Below are positions 8,001 to 14,762 of a stretch of DNA of 14,762 bases, piece by piece (position 1 is the stretch's first letter; each line of letters opens with the position of its first letter). A model generated the notes under the pieces. It was not told the DNA's origin. It saw only the letters and a list, made by a program, of their open reading frames with translations, and made no database searches. The position numbers were made by a program, and so were the translations under genes. Source of the stretch: Bacteroidetes bacterium HGW-Bacteroidetes-12 (lineage in GTDB: Bacteria; Bacteroidota; Bacteroidia; Flavobacteriales_E; Vicingaceae); NCBI GenBank assembly GCA_002841035.1, contig PHDR01000023.1, positions 1 to 14,762 on the forward strand. Reading direction: 5' to 3'.

Positions 8001-8919
8001 CCACTACAACACCTCCAACAACCTCTGTTCCGCCTTTGTCTAGTAATCCTCTTCGAGTAGCAGGTCCTAAACTAACAACACCTATGTCTTTTATTCTTAT
8101 GGGTACATTTTCCTGAACAGCTACAACTGCTTTTTCTACATCAGCAACTTTTTTGATGTAACCCAATCCTCGTACTAAATATTCTGCTTGGTTTATTTCA
8201 ATGGTTTTTGCTCCAACATCACGATTAGATTTTTGAACGGCTTGCATTACTTTATGCAACGGTATATTATAAGCTTTTAGGGCATCCGGATTAACATCAA
8301 TTTGGTATTCCTGTACAAATCCACCAATAGAAGCAACTTCAGAAACCCCTTCTGTAGCATTTAATCCATATTTTACATAAAAATCCTGAACTGTTCGTAT
8401 TTCATGTAAATCCCAACCACCTGTTGGGTTTCCGTCTTTATCTCTACCCTCAATGGTGTACCAATACACTTGACCTAAAGCGGTTGCATCAGGACCAAGA
8501 GCCGGTTGAACACCATCTGGAAGCAACCCTGAAGGTAATGAACTTAGTTTTTCAAGAATTCTTGAGCGAGACCAATAAAACTCTATATCTTCAGAAAAAA
8601 TGATGAAAATGCTAGAAAACCCAAAAACAGAAGTGCTTCGGATGGATTTAACACCCGGAATTCCTAACAAATAAGTCGTTAAGGGATAAGAAATTTGATC
8701 TTCAATATCTTGTGGAGAACGACCTTGCCATTGTGTGAAAACTATTTGTTGATTTTCGCCAATATCGGGAATGGCATCTACAGGAACTGGATCTGAAGGC
8801 AATGCTCCAACTTGCCAACCAAAAGGAGCTGTAATAACTCCCCATGTTATAAAAACCAGCAGAATAAGAAGCGTAACTAACTTATTTTGAAGGAAATATT
8901 TTATTGCTTTATTTAACAT
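5056..8919 (-). CDS. cusA: CusA/CzcA-type heavy-metal RND efflux pump
   Basis: This proton-driven inner-membrane pump exports metal ions through the adaptor and outer-membrane channel encoded downstream. The protein has 1287 residues. The first membrane segment is at ~13-32. The TM4 motif of heavy-metal RND proteins, GIAIAIGTMVDLGIILSEN, carries D430 for proton relay, and the C-terminal motif is GFIALFGLATDDGVLM. Met residues in APISMYENI (M786) and RLVMLQTGM (M889) align by context with metal-ligand Mets of E. coli CusA, favouring Cu(I)/Ag(I) over Zn/Co; a third ligand was not assigned. It is ~240 residues longer than E. coli CusA because of extra hydrophobic segments at ~530-655 and an insertion in the periplasmic domain at ~797-855. 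The last residues KLEARS and the TAG stop are heptamer repeats. The start at 8919 (MLNKAIKYFLQNKL) is normal for the family. Confidence 0.93.
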   Translation of the reverse strand: MLNKAIKYFLQNKLVTLLILLVFITWGVITAPFGWQVGALPSDPVPVDAIPDIGENQQIVFTQWQGRSPQDIEDQISYPLTTYLLGIPGVKSIRSTSVFGFSSIFIIFSEDIEFYWSRSRILEKLSSLPSGLLPDGVQPALGPDATALGQVYWYTIEGRDKDGNPTGGWDLHEIRTVQDFYVKYGLNATEGVSEVASIGGFVQEYQIDVNPDALKAYNIPLHKVMQAVQKSNRDVGAKTIEINQAEYLVRGLGYIKKVADVEKAVVAVQENVPIRIKDIGVVSLGPATRRGLLDKGGTEVVGGVVVARYGANPLHVINNVKDKIKEISPGLPKKILANGIESQLTIVPFYDRSGLIYETLGTLEEALSLQILIVILVVIVMVYNLRASFLISSLLPIAILMVFIAMRYFGVDANIVALSGIAIAIGTMVDLGIILSENIIKHIDEAPAGQKLMDAVYNGASEVSSAILTAVSTTIVSFIPVFTMQAAEGKLFGPLAFTKTFALIAALIVALFILPMLAHWFFGAKIKSKKIQKGINIGLIPVAIACFFLGQFWAGTILFAFGITGILKEISVKKLVKISTDSEKNTEKQNKLKKIANWLLNNSEIIIVVVGVIWLLAKYWLPLGASKSLTLNVVFVALLVGFILGMFSLLEHYYKPILKWCLDHKKTFLFIPSFLIFLGVVIWFGFSAVFGFASKGFDVIHVDIRTTNVWQGLEKTFPGMGKEFMPSLNEGSFLLMPTSMPHSGIEYNKNTLAQLDMLLTNIPEVDMAVGKLGRVESALDPAPISMYENIINYHPEYMLNEKGHRIRFKVDKNNRFILNNGDTLSNEEALLRGVNSQVLIPDDNGSYFRNWRSHIQSPDDIWDEIVNVSKIPGVTSAPKLQPIETRLVMLQTGMRAPMGIKVYGPDLKSIEAFGMQLEEILKNVPSVKSEAVFADRIVGKPYLHLNINREEIARYGLSIEDVQQTIETAVGGMKVTTTVEGRERFPVRVRYPRELRDNPEALGNILMSTPTGAQIPLSQLIDFEYVRGPQAIKSEETFLVGYVLFDKKDNFSEVGVVNDAQKMIQDKIDAGELIVPAGISYKFSGSYENQVRAEKRLAIIVPLVLMIVFLILYFQFKSIATSLMVFSGIAMAFSGGFFVLWLYGQPWFIDVTIFGTNMRDLFQVHTINLSVAVWVGFIALFGLATDDGVLMATYLDQSFEKNKTDTLKGIRMAIVEAGQRRIKPAIMTSATTIIALLPILTSSGRGSDIMIPMAIPAFGGMVFAAITYFVVPVLYCWREERKLEARS

Positions 8920-9008
8920 TTGACTACATTTTTAATTTTGAAAATTGCTTGTACAACGATAGTCCTCTTTTTCTTAGAAAAGAAGAATAAATTCAATATC
9001 AAAAAAAA

Positions 9009-9425
9009 TCAAATGATGAAAGACTGAAAAAGCACGGAAATGTCTTTTTCTGGTAAAGGAACTTTATATGTTTTAAAGGGAATAAAATTTTCTTCGATAA
9101 TGGGAAGTGTAAATAAAATAATTGCGACATTCAATAAGGATTTAGCTTGTTGTTGTGGGTTTACTTCTGTTTCTGAATGTTGAAAATTATCTTTAATTGA
9201 ATATTGAACCAACTGCGTATCGCAGCAATTTTTTTCTGTTAATTGAGGTTGATTTTCGCACGAAGTAGCTTCATTTTGTTCCATTCCACAACCAAAATTG
9301 GAGGTGTTTAATAAAAGAGCGTGTTTAAATGCATGACCTCCACAAAAATGTGTTGCAAAACTAAGGTAAGATGAACTTACCAAGAAAAAAAGTGATAAAA
9401 ATATGGCTACTCCCTTTTTAAACAT
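9009..9425 (-). CDS. HYC_CC_PP-like Cys-rich exported protein
   Basis: This 138-residue protein begins with a signal peptide (KKGVAIFLSLFFLVSSSYLS), followed by the His/Cys cluster THFCGGH (~26-32), FGCG, TSCENQ and an adjacent Cys pair NCCDTQ. A second hydrophobic segment (~98-112) and a short tail YKVPLPEKDISVLFQ follow. The order of an H-x-C motif, a CC pair and a late proline motif is characteristic of the small Bacteroidota family called HYC_CC_PP, which has no firmly known function; here the motif is HFC and the late motif PLP. The gene precedes the metal pump by 89 bp on the same strand, and its thiol/imidazole content fits a role in sensing or binding copper-like metals. That role is inferred. 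No clear -7 promoter was found in the 107-bp divergent region upstream. Confidence 0.75.
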   Translation of the reverse strand: MFKKGVAIFLSLFFLVSSSYLSFATHFCGGHAFKHALLLNTSNFGCGMEQNEATSCENQPQLTEKNCCDTQLVQYSIKDNFQHSETEVNPQQQAKSLLNVAIILFTLPIIEENFIPFKTYKVPLPEKDISVLFQSFII

Positions 9426-9502
9426 TATACTAAATTAGTAAAAATTAAAAGACAAAAACTGTTTTTTAATATTTATTAACACAAACGCCTATTCTTTGTG
9501 CC

Positions 9503-9510
9503 TAATTTTG
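9503..9510 (+). promoter_or_regulatory. Putative -7 promoter element of the ene-reductase gene
   Basis: The octamer TAATTTTG matches TAnnTTTG and ends 22 bp before the ATG at 9533. No good -33 element is visible upstream. It lies in the 107-bp divergent region shared with the minus-strand metal cluster. Confidence 0.4.
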
Positions 9511-9532
9511 ATTTTTAATTAAACTAAAAACT

Positions 9533-10636
9533 ATGGACACACAAAAACTACTAACGCCTTATGCAATGGGCGATTTATCATTAAAAAACAGAATTGTTAT
9601 GGCTCCAATGACTCGTTCAAGGGCTGACAATGCAGAAAATGCTCCAACAGCTTTGCAAGCAACTTATTACAAACAAAGAGCTTCCGCTGGATTAATTATT
9701 ACCGAAGGTTCGCAGGTTTCTAAGGCAGCCGTTGGCTATATTAACACACCTGGAATTTATAGCGATGCTCAAGTTGAAGGCTGGAAAAAAACGGTTGAAG
9801 CCGTGCATAAAGAAGGAGGTAAAATTTTTATTCAGTTGTGGCATTGTGGAAGTATGTCGCACCCCGATTTTCATAATGGAGAAAAACCACTGTCGGCAAG
9901 CGATGTAAACCCTAATGAGAAATCTTATACTCCTCAAGGATTTAAAGATACCGTTTCGCCAAAACCAATGACGTTGGAAGATATTAAGCAAACCATTGTT
10001 GATTTTGGTAATGCTGCTGCAAATGCTAAAAAAGCTGGTTTTGATGGTGTTGAAATTCATTCGTCTAATGGTTATTTATTTCACCAATTTTTTAATACCC
10101 ACACAAATAAAAGAACCGATAATTATGGTGGAAGTATTGAAAATAAAGCTCGTTTATTGTTTGATGTTATAGAAGAAATTAAAAAAGTTTATCCCGAAAA
10201 CAGAATAGGTATTCGTTTAAATCCATCATTACACGGAGCTTTTGGTATGCAAGCAGATGTAGAAACTATTCCTACTTTTGAATACATTGTAAAAAAACTA
10301 AACAATTATTCATTGGCTTATTTACATTTATCCGAACCTTTTACAGATGTTTCTTCTGTTCCTTTTTTAGTGAGCGAAATAGCTAAGCATTTCAGACCTT
10401 TATATAACGGAACATTAATGATAAACAATGGGTTTACAAAAGCATCGGGAAACAATGTATTAGAAAAAAATTTAGCTGATTTAGTTGCTTACGGAAAATT
10501 ATTTATTTCTAACCCCGATTTGCCAAAGCGATTTGAAGCAGATGCTCCATTACAAGAATGGGATGAAGCTACTTTTTATGTGCCTGGCGAAGCTGGGTAT
10601 ATTGATTATCCGATGTTAGAAAAAACACATCAATAA
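9533..10636 (+). CDS. Old Yellow Enzyme-family flavin ene-reductase (NemA/XenB-like)
   Basis: This FMN-dependent NAD(P)H enzyme reduces activated C=C bonds or nitro/maleimide-type electrophiles in the cytoplasm. The 367-residue protein is a complete TIM barrel of normal length. It contains LKNRIVMAPMTRSRA (flavin-site Thr ~T27), IFIQLWHCG (~99-106), EIHSSNGYLFHQFF with the substrate-anchoring H176 and N179 and the proton donor Y181, and RTDNYGGSIENKARL. The C-terminal FMN-phosphate region is NGFTKASG...LVAYGKLFISNPDLPKRF, and the protein ends GYIDYP. The usual LWHxGRxSHP stretch reads LWHCGSMSHP here, replacing the Arg by Ser, and HGAN/HAAN reads HSSN. The gene stands alone, divergent from the metal cluster and followed by a tRNA gene. 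The physiological substrate cannot be read from the sequence. Confidence 0.93.
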   Translation: MDTQKLLTPYAMGDLSLKNRIVMAPMTRSRADNAENAPTALQATYYKQRASAGLIITEGSQVSKAAVGYINTPGIYSDAQVEGWKKTVEAVHKEGGKIFIQLWHCGSMSHPDFHNGEKPLSASDVNPNEKSYTPQGFKDTVSPKPMTLEDIKQTIVDFGNAAANAKKAGFDGVEIHSSNGYLFHQFFNTHTNKRTDNYGGSIENKARLLFDVIEEIKKVYPENRIGIRLNPSLHGAFGMQADVETIPTFEYIVKKLNNYSLAYLHLSEPFTDVSSVPFLVSEIAKHFRPLYNGTLMINNGFTKASGNNVLEKNLADLVAYGKLFISNPDLPKRFEADAPLQEWDEATFYVPGEAGYIDYPMLEKTHQ

Positions 10637-10653
10637 TAAATTTACTAAAGCAA

Positions 10654-10683
10654 TTGTGTTTGTGTGTAAATGAATTATATTTG
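10654..10683 (+). promoter_or_regulatory. Bacteroidota-type promoter of tRNA-Ala
   Basis: A TTG (10654-10656) lies 19 bp before TATATTTG (10676-10683), which fits the -33/-7 pattern TTG-N19-TAnnTTTG used by the Bacteroidota primary sigma factor. The mature tRNA 5' end at 10700 lies 17 bp after the -7 element, leaving a leader of about 10 nt for RNase P to remove. Confidence 0.7.
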
Positions 10684-10699
10684 CAGCAAATACTAGCTT

Positions 10700-10773
10700 G
10701 GGGATGTAGCTCAGTTGGCTAGAGCGCTTGCCTGGCAGGCAAGAGGTCGTGGGTTCGAGTCCCATCTTCTCCA
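10700..10773 (+). tRNA. tRNA-Ala (anticodon GGC)
   Basis: A full cloverleaf can be folded by eye. The acceptor stem is GGGGATG with CTTCTCC, the D arm includes AGCTCAGTTGGCTAGAGC, and the anticodon stem CTTGC/GCAAG has the loop CTGGCAG, giving anticodon GGC, which reads GCC/GCU alanine codons. The T arm is GTGGG-TTCGAGT-CCCAT. The acceptor carries the G3:U70 pair, the main alanine identity element. Positions 6 and 67 are both U, an unpaired step in the stem. The discriminator is A73, and CCA is not encoded (the next bases are CAA), so it must be added enzymatically. The gene follows the ene-reductase by 63 bp and has its own promoter and a terminator hairpin just downstream. Confidence 0.96.
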
Positions 10774-10780
10774 CAACACA

Positions 10781-10829
10781 AAACCTCAACTTGTTATAAA
10801 TTAATAAGTTGAGGTTTTTAATTTTTTTC
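10781..10829 (+). terminator. Intrinsic terminator after tRNA-Ala
   Basis: A perfect 12-bp stem pairs AAACCTCAACTT (10781-10792) with AAGTTGAGGTTT (10806-10817). It extends inward by a G-U pair and three A-T pairs to a 5-nt loop. It is followed by T-rich sequence (TTAATTTTTTTC), as expected for factor-independent termination of the tRNA transcript. Its T-tract ends only three bases before the proposed TTG start of the next gene. Confidence 0.85.
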
Positions 10830-10831
10830 TT

Positions 10832-11515
10832 TTGAATACTTTTCAAAAATATTGGAGTTATATAAACCGAATTGTTGTTGAAGAAAAATCAACGCCACAT
10901 AATTCAAAATTAATTGTTGCTATTCAGAATGGTAAATATGTGTTAAACACCAAAAGTGCCAATTATTCATTTGGTAGTTTGCATCGGGTTTTTCAAAAAA
11001 CATTTAAAAAAATACACTTTATTCAAAAAAAATACACTACTTGTTTGTTGTTGGGTGGCGGGGTTGGCAGTGTTCCTTCTATTTTTTATCACGAACTAAA
11101 TTTGGCTTTAAAAACCGATTTTGTTGAAATTGATAGCGAAGTTATTGGTTTGGGGAAACGGTATTTTTGTTTGTCAAAATATCCGTTATTAACTATTATT
11201 AATGATGATGCTAAGTGTTTTTTAGAAAAAAATACTGCTTTGTATGATGTAATTATTGTTGATTTGTTTATTGATTTAGATGTGCCAACTTATTTTACTT
11301 CTGAAGCATTTTTTATCTCCATAAAAGAAAAACTTTGTGAAAAAGGGAGCTTAATTTTCAATTTTGTAGCTTATAATTATGAATTAAAAGAAAAAGCTAA
11401 AGCAATAGAAAGTAAGTTGAAAATAATTTTTGAAGCACCCAAATTTTCTACAAAAACGCTTTCTTTTGAAGGAATAAATAAGGTTATTGTTGTTGAAAAA
11501 ATTAAATTAAATTAA
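10832..11515 (+). CDS. Spermidine-synthase-like SAM-dependent methyltransferase domain protein
   Basis: This 227-residue protein has the Rossmann fold of spermidine synthase-type transferases. Motif I is LLLGGGVGSVPSIFY (~72-86), followed by FVEIDSEVIGLGKRYF (~97-112) with the acidic residue that binds the nucleoside ribose. INDDAKCFL comes next, then YDVIIVDLFIDLDVP (~138-152), where authentic spermidine synthases carry their catalytic Asp. The N-terminal part (IVAIQNGKYVLNT) resembles the small beta domain of the family. It is shorter than typical SpeE (~280) and has no membrane domain. Polyamine synthesis is possible but unproven, and a small-molecule methyltransferase is equally plausible. 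The start is uncertain: the only reasonable initiator is TTG at 10832, directly after the terminator, and no internal Met exists. The end overlaps the convergent regulator gene by 14 bp. Confidence 0.75.
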   Translation: MNTFQKYWSYINRIVVEEKSTPHNSKLIVAIQNGKYVLNTKSANYSFGSLHRVFQKTFKKIHFIQKKYTTCLLLGGGVGSVPSIFYHELNLALKTDFVEIDSEVIGLGKRYFCLSKYPLLTIINDDAKCFLEKNTALYDVIIVDLFIDLDVPTYFTSEAFFISIKEKLCEKGSLIFNFVAYNYELKEKAKAIESKLKIIFEAPKFSTKTLSFEGINKVIVVEKIKLN

Positions 11516-12257
11516 GTCGATTAATTAGGTCGTCTTTATAAGAGCCGCCTATCGGCAATATTTTTTTTCCTCCTTCAATAATAATGTTGGGCTGTTCTAT
11601 TGCCACTATTTTATCAATACGAACAATGAAAGAACGATGTATGCGTTGAAATTCCTTATGAGGCAACTTTCTTTCTATTTCTTTCATGGTGGAATGGATG
11701 GTGTATCTGGCTTCTGCCGTATTTATAACTACATAGTCTTTAAGTGCTTCCACAAATAAAATAGCATTTGTTTTCACTTTTACTAAACGAGCGTTCGATT
11801 TCACAAAAATAACGCCTTCGGCTCCGTCTTTGTTTTCTACTAACGAATATAAAAAATCTCGTTCTTTAATTACTTCTCGTTCTTTAGAGTGTTTGTATAA
11901 TGCCATTTCAATAGAAGTGTGTAAATCTATTTCTTTAAATGGTTTAATGATGTAGCCATAAGGTTCGGTAACTTTTGCTTTGCTTAGCGTGTTTTCATCT
12001 GCATAAGCTGTTAAATAAATAACTGGAATACTGAGGCTTTCCCTTATTTTTTCTGCCGCTTCAATTCCGCTCATTTCTCCTTTTAACATAATGTCCATTA
12101 AAACCAAATCGGGTTTGTGTTCCATTGCTAATTCAATGGCTTTTTCGCCTGTTGCCGAAGCTCCAACAATGTTATACCCTAATTTTTTTAGGCTTTGTTG
12201 TATGTCTTTTGAAACGATTGCTTCATCTTCTACTACTAATATGTTGTTTTTTTGCAT
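11502..12257 (-). CDS. LytTR-family response regulator (REC-LytTR)
   Basis: This cytoplasmic transcription regulator is likely phosphorylated by the kinase encoded just upstream. The 251-residue protein has a receiver domain (~1-122) with acidic residues E10/D11, phosphoacceptor D55 in LVLMDIMLKG, T83 in YLTAYAD, and K105 in IIKPFKE. A short linker follows, then a LytTR DNA-binding domain (~150-251) with LFVEALKDYVVINT and the conserved FQRIHRSFIVRIDKI. LytTR regulators bind spaced direct repeats near promoters; none were identified in this window. Its ATG overlaps the stop of the kinase gene by one base (TAATG), so the pair is translationally coupled. The 3' end overlaps the convergent methyltransferase gene by 14 bp within an ATTAAATTAA-type sequence carrying both stops. 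Confidence 0.93.
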   Translation of the reverse strand: MQKNNILVVEDEAIVSKDIQQSLKKLGYNIVGASATGEKAIELAMEHKPDLVLMDIMLKGEMSGIEAAEKIRESLSIPVIYLTAYADENTLSKAKVTEPYGYIIKPFKEIDLHTSIEMALYKHSKEREVIKERDFLYSLVENKDGAEGVIFVKSNARLVKVKTNAILFVEALKDYVVINTAEARYTIHSTMKEIERKLPHKEFQRIHRSFIVRIDKIVAIEQPNIIIEGGKKILPIGGSYKDDLINRLNLI

Positions 12258-14762
12258 TATTGATATTGTTTAAATTTAATATGAAAGGTTGTTCCTTTTG
12301 TGTTTTTCAGTGTTATTTCGGCATTTATTTGCTCTGCTAAAGTTGTTACTAATTGCAATCCCAAAGAATCTGTGTTTTTATAATCTATTTCTTTAGGAAA
12401 TCCTTTTCCGTTATCTGAAATAGAAAGGTAAACAAACTCATTTTTTACATATAATTGAATTAAAATATATCCTTTTTTGCCTTCTCCAAACGCATATTTT
12501 AATGCATTCGAAACTAATTCATTTATTATTAATCCGCAAGGTATAGATAAATCTAAGTTTAACGATACATTGTTAATATCTAATTTTAATTCTATTAATT
12601 CTTGGTTTACAAGGTATGAATGTACTAAATTTTTCGACAAATTTACAACATATTCCGAGAAGTTTATCTCCGAGAAGTCATTTGTTTGGTATAAACTTTC
12701 ATGAATAAATGCCATAGACTTAATTCTGTTCTGGCTTTCTTTAAGAATAGAGAGCGTTTTTTCATCTTGAACATAAGCCGATTGAAGGTTTAGAATACTT
12801 GAAATTACTTGCAAATTATTTTTAACTCGATGATGCACTTCTTTTAAAAGCACTTCTTTTTCTTTAAGTGAGTTTTTTAATTCTGTTTCTGCTTGTTTCT
12901 TTTCCGTTATATCGTGAGCCATACCCGAAACTTCGCCAACAGAGCCGTCTTCATTAAAAATTGGACTTAAAAATACTTCTTTAATAATTGTTTTTCCTGA
13001 TGGCAAAGTTCTTTCCAATATAAATTCTAATTTTTTTCCTTTAAACGCTTCTTCATATTTTTCAATCCAAAATTTACCATTTTCATTATCTTCTTCGGCT
13101 CTTATGTTTATTTTAGGTGCTAAGCCATTTAATTCAACAAATGCGTTATAATAGTTTTGATTAAACGATGTAACGCCTAATTCTTGGTGATAAGTCCAAA
13201 ATAAATGCGTGCTATTTTCTATGATGGATTTTAATTTTGCCGATTGTATTTTAATTTGCTCTTGGGCTATTGTTTTTGCGGTAACATCGTGCGAAATTCC
13301 TGAAACCTCGGTTACAGAACCATCTTCATTAAAAATGGGGTTTAAAACCACTTCTTTTATTATTCTTTCTCCGTTTTTTAATATTTTGTGCAGTGTAAAT
13401 TGTTGTATTTCTCCATTAAAAACTTTTTTGTATTTTTCATCCCAAAGTGGCTGATCTTCATCTGTTTTTATTGTAATGTTTAGTTCTTTTTTTTCGTTTT
13501 CGGTTTTTGGTTTTTTTCCGTATAATTTATATATTTCATCAGCAAATTTTTTATTAAACGAGGTAACTCCTTTGTTTTTGCTATACGTCCAAAACATGTG
13601 GGTATCTATTTCTATAATTGATTTTAACCGAGCCGATTGTTCGTATATTTTTTGTTCGTCATATTTTCGTTGAACCGCCAATGCCAATGCTCCCGAAATA
13701 AAATCTAATATTTCTACTGTTTTTTCAGAAAATTCGTCTCTATTTGTGTAGGATTGCACCGAAAGAACGCCTATGGTTTTGTTTTTAATTTTAAGCGGAA
13801 CGCCCACAAATACTTGTGCTTTTTTTCCTAAAAGTTGGTATTTGTTTTGTTTTAAAATGCCGTCTAAATCTTCTCTATACAATATCTTTGATGTTTTTTG
13901 TTTCAAAAAATATTCATTAATTCCTTTTTTATTTGTTCTAGGCGGAATAAATATTCTACCATTTTGGGTAACATCATAATAATAAGGAAACGCAAGCGTG
14001 TTTTTATCTAACGCATAAGAAACAATAAAAACATTGGTATTAATTACTTTGCCTAATTCTTGCCTTATTTGTTCATAAAGCACTTCTGCTTCAACTGTTT
14101 GGGTAATAATATTGGCAATGTTGTTATATACATTTTGCTGTGTTTTTCGCCAGTTTTCTTCTGTAACATCTCTAAAAATAGCCCTGGTAGAAATTGGTTT
14201 TCCGTTTTCAATTTTACAGCTCACATCTCCTTCAACGGTTAGTTTTTTATTTGTTTTGGTTAAAAAGCTAAATGATGTTCTTACTTTCACTTCTTTTTTT
14301 GATGTCATTAATGTGTTAAAAACAACTTGGCAATGCTTTTTGTCTTCTGGGTAAATAATATCAAAAATATTTTTGTTTTTTAGTTCTGTTTCGTTAAACG
14401 CTAAGGCTTTTTTCCAAGCATCATTCACATATAAAATAGTTCCTTTGACATCAACACTTTGAATTAAATCGGTTGCGTTTTCAAACAAATCTCTGTATTT
14501 TTCTTCGCTTTCAATTAGTTTTTGTTCGGCAATTTTTTCATGGGTGATGTCTCTTGAAACGCCCATAGTTCCTACAATTTTTCCGTTTTTATTTTTTAAA
14601 ACAGATGCCGACAAAAAGGAGGTAAAAATTTCTCCATTTTTTCTTCTGTTTATTACTTCTCCAACAAAAACACCTTTTGTTTTCAATTGTTTTGAAACGG
14701 TTAAAAATTCTCTTTTATTGGCATAAATACTTTGAATAGTTTTCTTTTGAATTTCTTTGGGT
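12257..14762 (-). CDS. PAS/GAF multi-domain sensor histidine kinase, HisKA_2 type (5' end outside window)
   Basis: The reading frame is open to the window edge and the first visible residues are already within a PAS domain, so the true start lies beyond 14762; 834 residues are present. The visible order is a partial PAS ending GTMGVSRDITHEKIAEQ (~14553), a second PAS (~14510-14155), a GAF domain (~14134-13667), two closely related PAS domains (~13639-13253 and 13246-12878), a HisKA_2 dimerisation domain with LKEVHHRVKNNLQ, and a C-terminal HATPase with NELVSNALKYA and SISDNGKGF. The phosphorylated His is most likely the first of the HH pair (codon 12833-12835). No membrane helix is seen in this part, and ligand identity is unknown. 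It is translationally coupled to the LytTR regulator and almost certainly its cognate kinase. Confidence 0.92.
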   Translation of the reverse strand, partial: PKEIQKKTIQSIYANKREFLTVSKQLKTKGVFVGEVINRRKNGEIFTSFLSASVLKNKNGKIVGTMGVSRDITHEKIAEQKLIESEEKYRDLFENATDLIQSVDVKGTILYVNDAWKKALAFNETELKNKNIFDIIYPEDKKHCQVVFNTLMTSKKEVKVRTSFSFLTKTNKKLTVEGDVSCKIENGKPISTRAIFRDVTEENWRKTQQNVYNNIANIITQTVEAEVLYEQIRQELGKVINTNVFIVSYALDKNTLAFPYYYDVTQNGRIFIPPRTNKKGINEYFLKQKTSKILYREDLDGILKQNKYQLLGKKAQVFVGVPLKIKNKTIGVLSVQSYTNRDEFSEKTVEILDFISGALALAVQRKYDEQKIYEQSARLKSIIEIDTHMFWTYSKNKGVTSFNKKFADEIYKLYGKKPKTENEKKELNITIKTDEDQPLWDEKYKKVFNGEIQQFTLHKILKNGERIIKEVVLNPIFNEDGSVTEVSGISHDVTAKTIAQEQIKIQSAKLKSIIENSTHLFWTYHQELGVTSFNQNYYNAFVELNGLAPKINIRAEEDNENGKFWIEKYEEAFKGKKLEFILERTLPSGKTIIKEVFLSPIFNEDGSVGEVSGMAHDITEKKQAETELKNSLKEKEVLLKEVHHRVKNNLQVISSILNLQSAYVQDEKTLSILKESQNRIKSMAFIHESLYQTNDFSEINFSEYVVNLSKNLVHSYLVNQELIELKLDINNVSLNLDLSIPCGLIINELVSNALKYAFGEGKKGYILIQLYVKNEFVYLSISDNGKGFPKEIDYKNTDSLGLQLVTTLAEQINAEITLKNTKGTTFHIKFKQYQ

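Noticed and set aside
9426..9532. Promoter for the minus-strand metal cluster
   Set aside because: No clean TAnnTTTG on the minus strand with a suitable -33 element could be found, so no site is listed.
10616..10846. Minus-strand reading frame across the tRNA containing GLEPTTSCLPGKRSSQLSYIP
   Set aside because: It is the well-known spurious translation of the antisense strand of a tRNA gene; the tRNA itself folds completely.

Overview
The window is AT-rich and looks like a Bacteroidota chromosome, probably a Flavobacteriia-like lineage. Supporting signs are promoters of the TAnnTTTG type, almost no Shine-Dalgarno sequences, a HYC_CC_PP-type protein and DUF3347 beside a copper-type RND pump, a PAS-rich HisKA_2 kinase paired with a LytTR regulator, and an S23-type four-helix-bundle gene embedded in short repeats. 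The assignment comes from these family patterns; no search was run.

Layout. Positions 108-818 (+) encode a monofunctional peptidoglycan glycosyltransferase (MtgA). Convergent to it, a heavy-metal efflux cluster runs on the minus strand from 9425 down to 823. In transcription order it holds a Cys-rich HYC_CC_PP-like exported protein (9425-9009), a CusA/CzcA-type RND pump (8919-5056), a 65-unit heptamer repeat array (5076-4623), a four-helix-bundle S23/IVP-family gene (4585-4217), a TolC/CusC-type outer-membrane factor (4227-2902), a CusB-type adaptor with an N-terminal metal-binding domain and a C-terminal DUF3347 (2900-1095), and a small metal-binding lipoprotein (1074-823). The metal is most likely Cu(I)/Ag(I). 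From 9533 the plus strand carries an Old Yellow Enzyme-family ene-reductase, tRNA-Ala(GGC), a strong hairpin terminator and a spermidine-synthase-like methyltransferase. From 11502 to the window end the minus strand carries a LytTR response regulator and a large PAS/GAF histidine kinase that is cut by the window edge.

The most unusual part is 4082-5083. A four-helix-bundle gene and heptamer arrays sit inside the metal-efflux operon, between pump and outer-membrane factor. The main array keeps a 7-bp register for 454 bp with a single 1-bp slip, uses a small vocabulary of words and contains an exact 63-bp internal duplication. The repeats run into both neighbouring genes. They supply the last codons and stop of the pump gene, and on the other side they encode the first ~50 residues of the outer-membrane protein, including its apparent signal peptide. 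That second part lies in a stretch where the repeat orientation flips. The four-helix-bundle gene overlaps the start of the outer-membrane gene by 11 nt. This looks like a compact repeat-plus-protein element that entered an operon and became part of its genes. Its function and mobility cannot be decided from sequence alone.

The remaining genes look ordinary for the phylum. Gene-free stretches are short except for the heptamer array.
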